Assembly: GCA_964580675.1 (NCBI GenBank)
Contig: CAZOLI010000095.1
Location: forward strand, 1-6,529
Reading direction: 5' to 3'
DNA: 6,529 nt
Source: CAZOLI01 sp964580675
GTDB taxonomy: Bacteria > Planctomycetota > MHYJ01 > CAYXQY01
The notes under the pieces were generated by a model. It saw only the letters and a list, made by a program, of their open reading frames with translations, ran no database searches and had not been told where the DNA came from. Below, in pieces: positions 1 through 6,394 of this stretch; position 1 is the stretch's first letter; each line of letters starts with the position of its first letter. The position numbers were made by a program, and so were the translations under genes.

Positions 1-662
1 GGTTTGGTTTTGTTCGGGGAGACGTCCTTCTCTTCCTTCTCGAGTTGTTTTACCGCGTTTACAACGTAATTTTTCCGTTTGTCTTCCTTTTTCTTGCCTC
101 GTACGTCGTTGTCGAACGCCCCCTGGTATCGGAGCACGCCGCGGCGATCGATCACGTACATGTGCGGCGTGGTTTTCGCGCCGTACGTTTTCCCGACCGT
201 TCCGTCCCGGTCCAGCAACGCGGGGGCATCGATGTCGTGTTCCTTCTGGTACTTCTTAATTTTCTTCGGCCCCATGTAGTGCGTGCTGCTGATTTCCAGG
301 TGCACCACGTCGTCCGTCACCTTTTTCAGGTTTTTCACCATCTCGTTGACAAGACCGGAGCTGTGCACACGCCGGCAGTACGGGCAATCCGGGTTGATCC
401 ACTGAAGAACGACAATTTTTCCTTTCCTGACGACATTTCCATCGTCGTCCGTTTTCCGGTGGTAATCCGACAGCGTGACCTCGTCACCATCAACCGTTTT
501 CAGGGTAAAATCAGGGGCTTTTTTTCCGACCTCCGCCTTCTTGTTCTGCTGGTCCGAATTACTGTCCTGGGCCATCGAAAACACGACGGCGCCGGACACC
601 GTCAGCAGTCCGACGACAAGAAACATAATATATTTGTTCATGAGCATCTCAAGTTTGTTCAT
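1..662 (-). CDS. Exported thioredoxin-fold (redoxin / AhpC-TSA-like) protein, 3' end cut by window edge
   Basis: Reading the minus strand from 662 gives 220 codons with no stop before the window edge. Residues about 11-31 form a hydrophobic signal peptide ending SMA, so the protein is probably exported. A redoxin domain follows: APDFTL near residues 49-54, then a WINPDCPYC stretch with the redox pair Cys93/Cys96, and a TTP cis-proline motif near 164-166 followed by MYVID. This is the layout of periplasmic thioredoxin-like proteins that reduce or oxidise thiols. The specific partner is unknown. It lies about 50 bases downstream of the DsbD-like lipoprotein on the same strand, so the two are probably co-transcribed. 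The start at 662 is chosen because GGGGTG (666-671) sits just upstream. In-frame ATGs at 647 and 641 are possible, and 641 gives a tidier signal peptide. Only a few C-terminal residues are likely missing, judging by where the fold ends. Fold is sure; exact role is not. Confidence 0.85.
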   Translation of the reverse strand, partial: MNKLEMLMNKYIMFLVVGLLTVSGAVVFSMAQDSNSDQQNKKAEVGKKAPDFTLKTVDGDEVTLSDYHRKTDDDGNVVRKGKIVVLQWINPDCPYCRRVHSSGLVNEMVKNLKKVTDDVVHLEISSTHYMGPKKIKKYQKEHDIDAPALLDRDGTVGKTYGAKTTPHMYVIDRRGVLRYQGAFDNDVRGKKKEDKRKNYVVNAVKQLEKEEKDVSPNKTK

Positions 663-667
663 GAGCA
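633..667. repeat. Direct repeat of 14 bases spanning the redoxin start codon
   Basis: The 14-mer TTTGTTCATGAGCA occurs at 633-646 and again at 654-667, exactly 21 bases apart. Each copy contains the complement of an ATG (at 641 and 662), and the period keeps both in the same reading frame. The result is two near-identical translation starts for the redoxin gene. This looks like a short in-frame duplication of the initiation region. Confidence 0.8.
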
Positions 668-671
668 CCCC
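666..671 (-). promoter_or_regulatory. Candidate ribosome binding site for the redoxin gene
   Basis: On the minus strand the sequence GGGGTG, then CTC, then ATG (662) resembles the GGAGGTG core of a Shine-Dalgarno site at near-ideal spacing. Most other starts in this window lack such a site, so it is the main argument for the 662 start over 641. It could be coincidental, because the downstream duplicate copy lacks the G run. Confidence 0.4.
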
Positions 672-713
672 AATTGACAAAATTCGAAAAATGATAAGAA
701 AAGGTTACGTGAT

Positions 714-1646
714 TCAGTTTGAACCAACGGATACAGAGAACGAATACGCCGTCCGTTTTTTCCCTTCCCCGGTCGAAACAACCCCCTGCACGGCCAACGG
801 TTTTTCGCCGGTTTGATTCTCCGGGTGCACGTCGTACGGAATCCGGACGTAGGATTTCCCATTCCCCGAATTTGTTTCGATGTCCCCGATCTCCACACCG
901 GGAACCGACACCGGAAAAACCTGTATCGTATTTTTGGTTCCGCCGGGCAATGACACCCGAACCGATTCCCCGTCGTCTTCGACCTGTCCCCCTTCCGCCT
1001 CCATGACGGGAACCGGAATTGATGACCGATGTTCTTTTATCATCTTTTGCATATCGTCCGCCAGTTTCACGCCCGACACCGGTATGTGCTCTTCAAGGTG
1101 GACCGAGCCCCGAATACACTTTTCCCGGCAGGCGAGGTATTCCACGTCCGCGGAGACGGGGATGGACGACCCCGAAACCTCCTCCGGAGCCCGAACAGGC
1201 AAAAACAATACCGTTTCCTCCCGGTATCCGAACGAGCGAATACCGGAGGTTTCAAAGGTAACGGGAGCGGGCCATTCCACTTCCCCCACCTCAAATCCGG
1301 ACGGCACGTTTACATCTATCCACGTGGGGGCCCCGGCGTCCCCGGGATTTTTCCAGTAAATGTGCCACTCCGGTTTCATTCGAAACAGAAACGCAAGCCG
1401 AAATGTCTCATCAGGTTGAATTTTATTTGTCGGAGGAACGACCGCAACACGAACCAGCTCCCGGTCTTCGCCCGATCGCCAGTCCGGAGCAAATTCGGGG
1501 CGGTCGTCCTCTGAGCGAGCGGCCTCTCCGTCTGTACCAACGGGTGTTGCCGATGTTGAGGCGCGGTTTGTCGATTTGTCACGGCTGCACGAAAGAAAGA
1601 CCAGCGGAAGGATCAAAACCAATAGTGTAATCAGTCTTCGAGTCAT
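714..1646 (-). CDS. Lipoprotein with DsbD N-terminal (alpha) domain, stand-alone
   Basis: This 310-residue protein starts with a lipoprotein signal (MTRRL, a hydrophobic run, then FLSC with Cys20), so it should be anchored on the outside of a membrane. A low-complexity linker rich in Ser, Thr and Asp covers about 21-60. From about 64 to 190 it matches the DsbD/ScsB N-terminal domain: WHIYWKNPGDAG at 94-105, a WPAP segment near 125-128, FGYREE near 139-144, and the thiol pair Cys173/Cys177 in CREKC. In DsbD this domain takes electrons from the protein's own thioredoxin-like domain and passes them to periplasmic partners. Here it is not fused to the membrane (beta) or C-terminal thioredoxin (gamma) domains. 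The gene just downstream encodes a separate CPYC redoxin that could serve as partner. The C-terminal part (about 200-310) has no motif I recognise, but its alternating pattern suggests beta strands. The ATG start fits the signal peptide; there is no clear Shine-Dalgarno site. Confidence 0.82.
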   Translation of the reverse strand: MTRRLITLLVLILPLVFLSCSRDKSTNRASTSATPVGTDGEAARSEDDRPEFAPDWRSGEDRELVRVAVVPPTNKIQPDETFRLAFLFRMKPEWHIYWKNPGDAGAPTWIDVNVPSGFEVGEVEWPAPVTFETSGIRSFGYREETVLFLPVRAPEEVSGSSIPVSADVEYLACREKCIRGSVHLEEHIPVSGVKLADDMQKMIKEHRSSIPVPVMEAEGGQVEDDGESVRVSLPGGTKNTIQVFPVSVPGVEIGDIETNSGNGKSYVRIPYDVHPENQTGEKPLAVQGVVSTGEGKKRTAYSFSVSVGSN

Positions 1647-2012
1647 GAATCAGTAGACGAACATTCCCTGATAAAAATCTTGACCGATTCCCCGATGCTC
1701 AGCGCGAAGACACATTGTTAATTTTGCCCTCCAGAACCACCTCGGTTCATTTGCGTGGGGCCCCCTGGTTGCATTTACGACCGGGCTCACCTTCTCGAGT
1801 TACTGGTCCGATGCGGACCGGGTTCGTTATTCCCGGAATCAGACGAAACCGTCATTCCGGTAACGTAGGTGTACACATACTTCCGTGTCCGTGAAGATCT
1901 TTCCGCCAGTCAACTACTGCTGATAAATGATAGCCAATTTGTGCAGGAACAGGGGTTTCTCGAATTGATAAGGAAAATTTCGTGGCACAATCCTTACCAC
2001 TCATTACCGATT
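1647..2012. other. Gap without genes between the Mo-enzyme large subunit and the DsbD-like lipoprotein
   Basis: No reading frame here looks like a protein; the plus-strand frame that enters it at 1869 mostly runs antisense through the large-subunit gene. It should hold the end of the Mo-enzyme transcript and the promoter of the lipoprotein-redoxin pair, but I could not pick a convincing promoter or an intrinsic terminator with a U run. Structures seen are a short stem at 1805-1819 (GGTCCG, loop ATG, CGGACC), the larger hairpin at 1833-1860, and an 8-base palindrome GTGTACAC at 1869-1876. Confidence 0.6.
1833..1860. repeat. Imperfect inverted repeat (hairpin) in the intergenic gap
   Basis: CCGGAAT (1833-1839) pairs with ATTCCGG (1854-1860). 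Inside, after a CA bulge, GACG (1842-1845) pairs with CGTC (1850-1853) around an AAAC loop, giving 11 base pairs. There is no T run after it in either direction, so it is not a standard intrinsic terminator. It resembles REP-type intergenic palindromes that carry ATTCC/GGAAT arms. It may end or stabilise the large-subunit transcript, or be a dispersed repeat. Confidence 0.5.
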
Positions 2013-4196
2013 TCATTCCCGGCAGAGCGGCAGGGATCGCTTCCGGGTGCCGGTGGCGTCGTGGTAGGCATTGAAGATGGCGGGGCTGATCGGGAAGATG
2101 GGCGGTTCCCCCACGCCCTGCGGTTTGTCCATGCCGGTGTCCACGATGTGGGTTTCCACCTCGGGCACGTCCTGGAATTCCGCAATCGGATAGGAATCAA
2201 ACAACGTGGATTCGAGTTCACCGTCGCCAAATTCCAGTTTCTCGTAGAGGGCGGAGCTTAACCCCATGATCACGCCGCCTTCCATCTGCAGGCGAATGCC
2301 TTCGGGATTGACCGCGAGACCGGGATCAATGGACACTGTGACGGATTCCACCGAAACCTGCGGGGGTTCCTCGTCCTCAACGTTTAACTGCACAATTTCC
2401 GCTATTTCACTGCCCACGTCCACGCCGAAGGCGATACCGAGTCCCTCGTTGTCCTCCGTGGAGGCCTTCTCCCAGCCAAATTCGTTCATGGCGGTTTTCA
2501 GCACCTTTCGGGACCGGGACCGTTTCATGTTCTCCAGCCTGAATTTCGCCGGATCGCTGTCGATGGCCGCGGCCAGTTCGTCGATGGCACTTTCCAGGGC
2601 CCAGCAATTCGGCGGGCCGGAAACACCTCGCCACGCACCTGTATCCAGGACGTGGGAAACGTCCGACTTGGCAACACGTACGTTTTCGGCTTCGTAGGGA
2701 AGATCCGTTCCCCGCAGACCCTGACCGATGGCATGATAATCCCACGCCGTGATGGTGCCGTCTTCCGTTACCCCGGCCTTCACGTTTACGAGCGCGGCGG
2801 GACGTGTGTACTTAAAGGCAAATTGTTCCTCGCGGGTCCACTGAATCTGCACCGGACGTTCCATTTCCCGTGCAGCCGTTGCGGCTTCCTCCTGAACGGT
2901 GGCACTGGATTTGCCGCCGAACGCGCCCCCGATGTCCGGCACACGAACCCGAACCTCGTCTTCGCCCAGCCCAAATTTCCGGGCCAGTTTCTTCTTGACC
3001 AGGAACGGGGCCTGGGTCCCGGTCCAGACCTCCAGTTCGTTGTCGTTCCACCGGGCCGTGGCCGTTTCCGGTTCAATTGGCGAATGCTGAATATACGGAA
3101 GGTAATACTGCACCTCAATGGTCTCGTCCGCTTTTTCCAGTCCGCTCTTCACACTGCCCCTGCGGGATTGAATGTTTTTGTCCCCGGCGTTGTCCAGCAG
3201 GTACTCCCGCATGTCATCGGAATGCTCGTCGGGACCGGGCCACGGTCCGTCCACCTGATCGCGAATGGCGTTCCGGGCGATGTCCGTCCGTTCGGCGACC
3301 ACCACAAGGTACGAATTCTCCCGGACGACGTCGATGACCCCGTCCCGTTTCAGAGCCTTTTCGTCATCAAACTGATCCATTTTGCCCGATGGCTCATCCC
3401 GGAGCACAGCACCGTAGGCCATGTTGTCCAGAAGCACATCCGAACCAAACGTGCGTTCGCCGGTGACCTTCGCTTTCACGTCTTTTGTGCGATCTTTGCC
3501 GACGTGTTCATACGAGGAGGACGAACGGTATTCGGGCTCGGACGGCACGGCGTCCGACGGAATGGATCCTTCCACCAGATCGCCAAACGAGATTTCCTGG
3601 TTTTCCTGACCGGAAACCCCGACGGCCCCGTCCCGGATTTCCAGGTTTTCCTGTTTCTCGTCAAATTCTTTGGCCGCGAGGCGCAGAAGCGTTTGTCGCG
3701 CCAGGGCCGCCGCTTTACGCAGGTACGGATACATTGTAATGGTCGATTGACTTCCCCACGTGCCCGTGGTCGGGTCTTCTTCAACGCGGCCGGTGTCTCC
3801 CATGACCAGTTCAACCCGGTCCGGGGAAATATCCATTTCCTCGGCCACGATCATTTTGAAACCCATCCGGATGCCCTGTCCGTACTCGACCTTCGGGGAA
3901 AACGCGGTGATCGTGCTGTCGTCCTCAATGCGCAACCAGGAATTGACTTCCTCCGAAAGCTGTTTTTCTTCGCCGCCCGTGTGATCCTGGCCCAGAGCGA
4001 CCGGTGTGAAGTTGCCCAGTACCACGACGGCCAGACCGCCGGCCGCCAGTCCCTTGAGGAACGAACGGCGGGACACGTTCCACCCCCCGTCCATCCGGGC
4101 CTCCCGTTCCAGGTTATCGTCCGCCTCACGCTCGATCACGAACATGACCTTTTCCGACGATGAGATTTGTTCTTCTTTGTATTTTGTGTAGTTCAT
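2013..4196 (-). CDS. Molybdopterin-binding large subunit, isoquinoline 1-oxidoreductase / CoxL-type, Tat-exported
   Basis: This 727-residue subunit belongs to the xanthine oxidase superfamily (aldehyde dehydrogenase / IorB type), which hydroxylates aldehydes or N-heterocycles using water. The substrate is not deducible. A Tat motif SRRSFLKG (Arg43-Arg44) and a hydrophobic stretch place it in the periplasm. The IorB-type N-terminal half shows EYGQGIRMGF at 104-113 and TGTWGSQST near 144-152. Core motifs follow: HSPIEPETA at 371-379, GGAFGGK at 423-429, QWTREEQF near 452-459, GAWRGV near 520-525, and GVGEP with the expected catalytic Glu697. It ends with the family's usual TGTRKRSLPL, so it is complete. 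The ATG at 4196 is preferred over an upstream in-frame start at 4286 that would lie inside the iron-sulfur subunit gene; GGGGA (4201-4205) precedes it and the gap to that gene is 29 bases. An unusual 42-residue hydrophilic, acidic tail precedes the Tat motif; Met35 is a possible later start. Confidence 0.92.
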   Translation of the reverse strand: MNYTKYKEEQISSSEKVMFVIEREADDNLEREARMDGGWNVSRRSFLKGLAAGGLAVVVLGNFTPVALGQDHTGGEEKQLSEEVNSWLRIEDDSTITAFSPKVEYGQGIRMGFKMIVAEEMDISPDRVELVMGDTGRVEEDPTTGTWGSQSTITMYPYLRKAAALARQTLLRLAAKEFDEKQENLEIRDGAVGVSGQENQEISFGDLVEGSIPSDAVPSEPEYRSSSSYEHVGKDRTKDVKAKVTGERTFGSDVLLDNMAYGAVLRDEPSGKMDQFDDEKALKRDGVIDVVRENSYLVVVAERTDIARNAIRDQVDGPWPGPDEHSDDMREYLLDNAGDKNIQSRRGSVKSGLEKADETIEVQYYLPYIQHSPIEPETATARWNDNELEVWTGTQAPFLVKKKLARKFGLGEDEVRVRVPDIGGAFGGKSSATVQEEAATAAREMERPVQIQWTREEQFAFKYTRPAALVNVKAGVTEDGTITAWDYHAIGQGLRGTDLPYEAENVRVAKSDVSHVLDTGAWRGVSGPPNCWALESAIDELAAAIDSDPAKFRLENMKRSRSRKVLKTAMNEFGWEKASTEDNEGLGIAFGVDVGSEIAEIVQLNVEDEEPPQVSVESVTVSIDPGLAVNPEGIRLQMEGGVIMGLSSALYEKLEFGDGELESTLFDSYPIAEFQDVPEVETHIVDTGMDKPQGVGEPPIFPISPAIFNAYHDATGTRKRSLPLCRE

Positions 4197-4200
4197 AACG

Positions 4201-4205
4201 TCCCC
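4201..4205 (-). promoter_or_regulatory. Candidate ribosome binding site of the Mo large subunit
   Basis: GGGGA on the minus strand lies four bases before the ATG at 4196. It supports that start over the longer frame beginning at 4286 and over Met35 (ATG near 4094). Confidence 0.45.
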
Positions 4206-4225
4206 GCTGGTTTGCGTATGACAAG

Positions 4226-4675
4226 TTATCTCGACGAAGCGGCTTCGACGGCCTCGAGAATGCGAAGGTGGGTCCCGCACCGGCACAGGTTATCATTGAG
4301 TGCCTCGATGATTTCGGACCGGTCCGGATCCTCGTTTCGTTTCAGCAACCCCTTTGACTGCATCACCATTCCTGGGATGCAGAAACCGCACTGCGCGGCG
4401 CTTTTTTCCACGAACGCCTCCTGAAGCGGGTCCAGCTCGCCGTCGTCCGATAGTCCTTCGATGGTGGTGACGTCGCTGTCTTTCGCGTCACCGACCGTGA
4501 CCTGACACGATCGGACGGGCTCGCCGTCCAGAAGCACCGTGCAGGCGCCGCAGTAGCCGACGCCGCAACCGAACTTCGTTCCCTTTAACTCGAGTTCGTC
4601 CCGGAGGGTGTACAGAAGAGAGGTGTGTTCATCGACGTCCACGTCATGGGCCGTCCCGTTTACCTGTATTTCCAT
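4226..4675 (-). CDS. [2Fe-2S] small subunit of Mo hydroxylase (CoxS / IorA type)
   Basis: This 149-residue protein is the electron-transfer subunit that takes electrons from the molybdenum site. The N-terminal plant-type ferredoxin domain has Cys37, Cys42, Cys45 and Cys57 (FGCGVGYCGACT...SC). The C-terminal helical domain holds the second cluster with Cys96 and Cys99 (QCGFCIPGM) and Cys131 and Cys133 (LCRCGTH). All eight ligands are present and the length is normal for the family. It has no signal peptide, so it is expected to fold in the cytoplasm and be carried out by the Tat signal of the large subunit encoded 29 bases downstream. The start at 4675 gives the usual N-terminus (MEIQVNG). There is no strong Shine-Dalgarno site. 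This is the first gene of the minus-strand enzyme operon, divergent from the maturation genes. Confidence 0.95.
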   Translation of the reverse strand: MEIQVNGTAHDVDVDEHTSLLYTLRDELELKGTKFGCGVGYCGACTVLLDGEPVRSCQVTVGDAKDSDVTTIEGLSDDGELDPLQEAFVEKSAAQCGFCIPGMVMQSKGLLKRNEDPDRSEIIEALNDNLCRCGTHLRILEAVEAASSR

Positions 4676-4794
4676 GGGTATCTTTAGAAATATAATGTTC
4701 TATGGATCTTTCGTCCCTGCCTCTGTTATTATAGAAAAACGTGGTACCTATTACAGAATCCCCCGTTACAGAAATCCGTCACCGGCAATTACCC
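4676..4794. promoter_or_regulatory. Divergent intergenic region, probable promoters for both Mo-enzyme operons
   Basis: These 119 bases lie between the divergent starts of the iron-sulfur subunit (4675, minus) and the MocA-like gene (4795, plus), so both promoters are expected here. The stretch 4681-4740 is notably AT-rich against its surroundings. On the minus strand TATAAT is read at 4733-4728, without a good -35 partner at 17 bases. TATATTTC, near 4693-4686 on the same strand, loosely resembles the Bacteroidota -7 element TAnnTTTG. I see no clear operator palindrome. The location is well supported; the exact elements are not. Confidence 0.5.
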
Positions 4795-5409
4795 ATGCAA
4801 ACGTCCCTTCCCGGCACCGTCCTGGCCGCCGGCCGATCACGGCGATTCACCGACGGGAACAAACTGCTTGCGACCTTCCGGAACGACCCTCTGTTTCTCC
4901 ACGGGCTCCGGGCGATCGTCCGTTCCCGGATTGGCGACATATTTGTGGTGACCGGCCCCGATCCGGCGCCGGTCCAACAGGCCCTTGACGAATACCCTGC
5001 ATCATTCGACCGGGTTCGGTTCGTCCGGAACCCGGCCCCTGAACGGGGCCAGGTGTCGAGCATCGTGACCGGGTTCTCACAACTGAGTGATGAGGTGCCC
5101 GGGACCCTGGTTACCCCGGCCGACATGCCGTTTCTCAGGCCGGATATCATCCATCAACTGCTGGATCATTTTTCCCGGGAACGCCAACCCATCGTCACCC
5201 CGGAGGTCAACGGGGTCTGGCACATGCCCAAGATCATCCCGGCGGACCTGTTCGAGGCCTTTCGGGACCTCGACCCGAACACCCCCGGCAGAACCGTGGT
5301 GGAGGAGAACCGGGACCGGGTGCAGGCCGTTTCCTTCGACGACGAACAGCCATTTTTAGACGTGGACACCCGGGAAGAACTGAGATCACTGCAGAAAACG
5401 CATGAATAA
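4795..5409 (+). CDS. MocA-like molybdenum cofactor cytidylyltransferase
   Basis: This 204-residue nucleotidyltransferase is predicted to join molybdopterin to CMP, giving the dinucleotide cofactor used by the xanthine oxidase family. The N-terminal nucleotide-binding motif is VLAAGRSRR at 9-17, followed by NKLL at 22-25. GQVSSIVTG at 85-93 and PADMP at 108-112 are the usual internal motifs, and LDVDTREEL near the C-terminus matches the family's D-x-DT ending. The usual GRRGHP segment is replaced by GVWHMP near 140-145, a departure from typical MocA/MobA proteins. An in-frame GTG at 4741 would add 18 residues, but the Met at 4795 places the nucleotide-binding motif at the usual distance from the N-terminus. 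Its place beside the enzyme genes and an XdhC gene argues for MocA rather than MobA (GTP) or another nucleotidyltransferase. It ends eight bases inside the next gene. Confidence 0.85.
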   Translation: MQTSLPGTVLAAGRSRRFTDGNKLLATFRNDPLFLHGLRAIVRSRIGDIFVVTGPDPAPVQQALDEYPASFDRVRFVRNPAPERGQVSSIVTGFSQLSDEVPGTLVTPADMPFLRPDIIHQLLDHFSRERQPIVTPEVNGVWHMPKIIPADLFEAFRDLDPNTPGRTVVEENRDRVQAVSFDDEQPFLDVDTREELRSLQKTHE

Positions 5410-6301
5410 ACAATTTCTCCATCAACTCCTGGAGATGGATCGGGGCGTGGTCGCCACCGTTCTCGCAACGGAGGGCCACACGTACAAAAAAGAAGGGGCC
5501 CGCGCGGTGTACACCGAAAACAGCACATTCCCGGTGATGGGCAACCTCGGCACCGGCTGTTACGACGCGGAAATTCGGCGTGTTCGGGAAGAGGTGCTCG
5601 AAACCGGGACGCCGGAAACACTCGAGATGAACACAGACGACGTTATGGACGTGCATTTCGGGTCCGGCACCGGCTGCGGGGGACGTATTGAAGTGCTGGT
5701 GGAACCGGTTCTATCGGAGCAAAAGCAGACGTACCGGGCCATCCTGGAGGAACTGGAAAACCAACGGACCGTGCGGGTCGGGCACAACCGCCGAACCGGG
5801 GAACTCCGAATTCTGGACGAGGACCCCGGCGACGCCCCGGACCTGTACGTGGAAGAGATCTCGCCGCCCACCGCCCTGTTTCTGTTTGGGGCGACCCCGC
5901 TGGCCCGCCGGATCATTCACGTGCTGCAGGGAATGAATTACGCCTTCCACGTGGTGGACTGGCGAAAGGTGTTCCGCACGCAGTTTCCGTCGGACGATGT
6001 CGTCCACATTCGAGAATCATTTCCGGACGAACTGCCGGACCGAAACGCCGTATTGCTTCTTTCCCACCAGTATGAACGGGAAAAAGAGAAGCTTCGGAAA
6101 CTGTCGGAGATGAACACCGGGTACGTGGGCATGCTCAGTTCCACGGACCGGCGGGACCGGATAATGAAGGAACTGATTGAGGAGGGCGTGGACGAGGAAT
6201 TCCTGCGCGATGTTCATTCCCCCGCCGGCGTGGACATTCAGCCGGAGACGGACCCGGAAATCGCGGTCAGCATCGCCGCGGAGCTGGTGGAACATAGGTG
6301 A
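5402..6301 (+). CDS. XdhC/CoxI-family molybdoenzyme maturation protein
   Basis: This 299-residue protein is of the XdhC family, which binds the finished molybdenum cofactor, promotes its sulfuration and delivers it to the apo-enzyme in the cytoplasm. The N-terminal XdhC/CoxI domain includes ATEGHTYKKEGAR at 22-34, GNLGTGC at 47-53 and GTGCGG at 89-94 with IEVLVEP after it. A linker of about 50 residues leads to the C-terminal Rossmann-like domain: FGATPLA at 162-168, DWR at 186-188, SHQ at 221-223, YVGMLSS at 241-247 and HSPAGVDI at 272-279, ending DPEIAVSIAAEL. In well-studied members the first motif reads closer to SGGC and the Rossmann loop GAGHVA, so this is a divergent subfamily. The ATG overlaps the end of the MocA-like gene by eight bases, implying translational coupling. 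The intended client is presumably the divergent Mo hydroxylase. Confidence 0.88.
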   Translation: MNKQFLHQLLEMDRGVVATVLATEGHTYKKEGARAVYTENSTFPVMGNLGTGCYDAEIRRVREEVLETGTPETLEMNTDDVMDVHFGSGTGCGGRIEVLVEPVLSEQKQTYRAILEELENQRTVRVGHNRRTGELRILDEDPGDAPDLYVEEISPPTALFLFGATPLARRIIHVLQGMNYAFHVVDWRKVFRTQFPSDDVVHIRESFPDELPDRNAVLLLSHQYEREKEKLRKLSEMNTGYVGMLSSTDRRDRIMKELIEEGVDEEFLRDVHSPAGVDIQPETDPEIAVSIAAELVEHR

Positions 6302-6359
6302 TCGGAAGGTTAATTTGTGTAAATGGCGGGTTCCAATCGATTCATGCCCCCACAACCAA

Positions 6360-6394
6360 AAATTCGAAATACGAAATTCGAAATACGAAAAACG
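6360..6394. repeat. Tandem heptamer array, five units of AAAWWCG
   Basis: Five consecutive 7-base units can be read: AAATTCG, AAATACG, AAATTCG, AAATACG and AAAAACG, so the larger period is 14 bases for the first four. Similar ATTCGAAAT-type runs are common between genes in many uncultured bacterial genomes. Their function is not established. Confidence 0.8.

Noticed and set aside
45..677. A 210-codon open frame on the plus strand across the redoxin gene.
   Set aside because: It is antisense to a gene with a clear signal peptide and CPYC redoxin fold. Its translation is rich in Val, His and Arg, as is typical of shadow frames.
1988..2012. A possible terminator just after the large subunit stop, with GTGG and CCAC arms on the minus strand.
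   Set aside because: The stem is only four base pairs and the following AAATTTT stretch is not a clean U run.
1869..2261. A 130-codon plus-strand frame starting in the gap and running into the large subunit.
   Set aside because: Most of it is antisense to the conserved C-terminus of the large subunit and it has no recognisable domain.
2652..4163. A 503-codon open frame on the plus strand, antisense to the Mo large subunit.
   Set aside because: The minus-strand protein in the same place has full family motifs. The antisense product shows no recognisable domain and its openness follows from the codon bias of the real gene.
4197..4286. Longer version of the Mo large subunit starting at 4286, inside the iron-sulfur subunit gene.
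   Set aside because: The extra 30 residues look non-protein-like and would overlap the upstream gene by 61 bases. The ATG at 4196 has a GGGGA site before it and a normal short gap.
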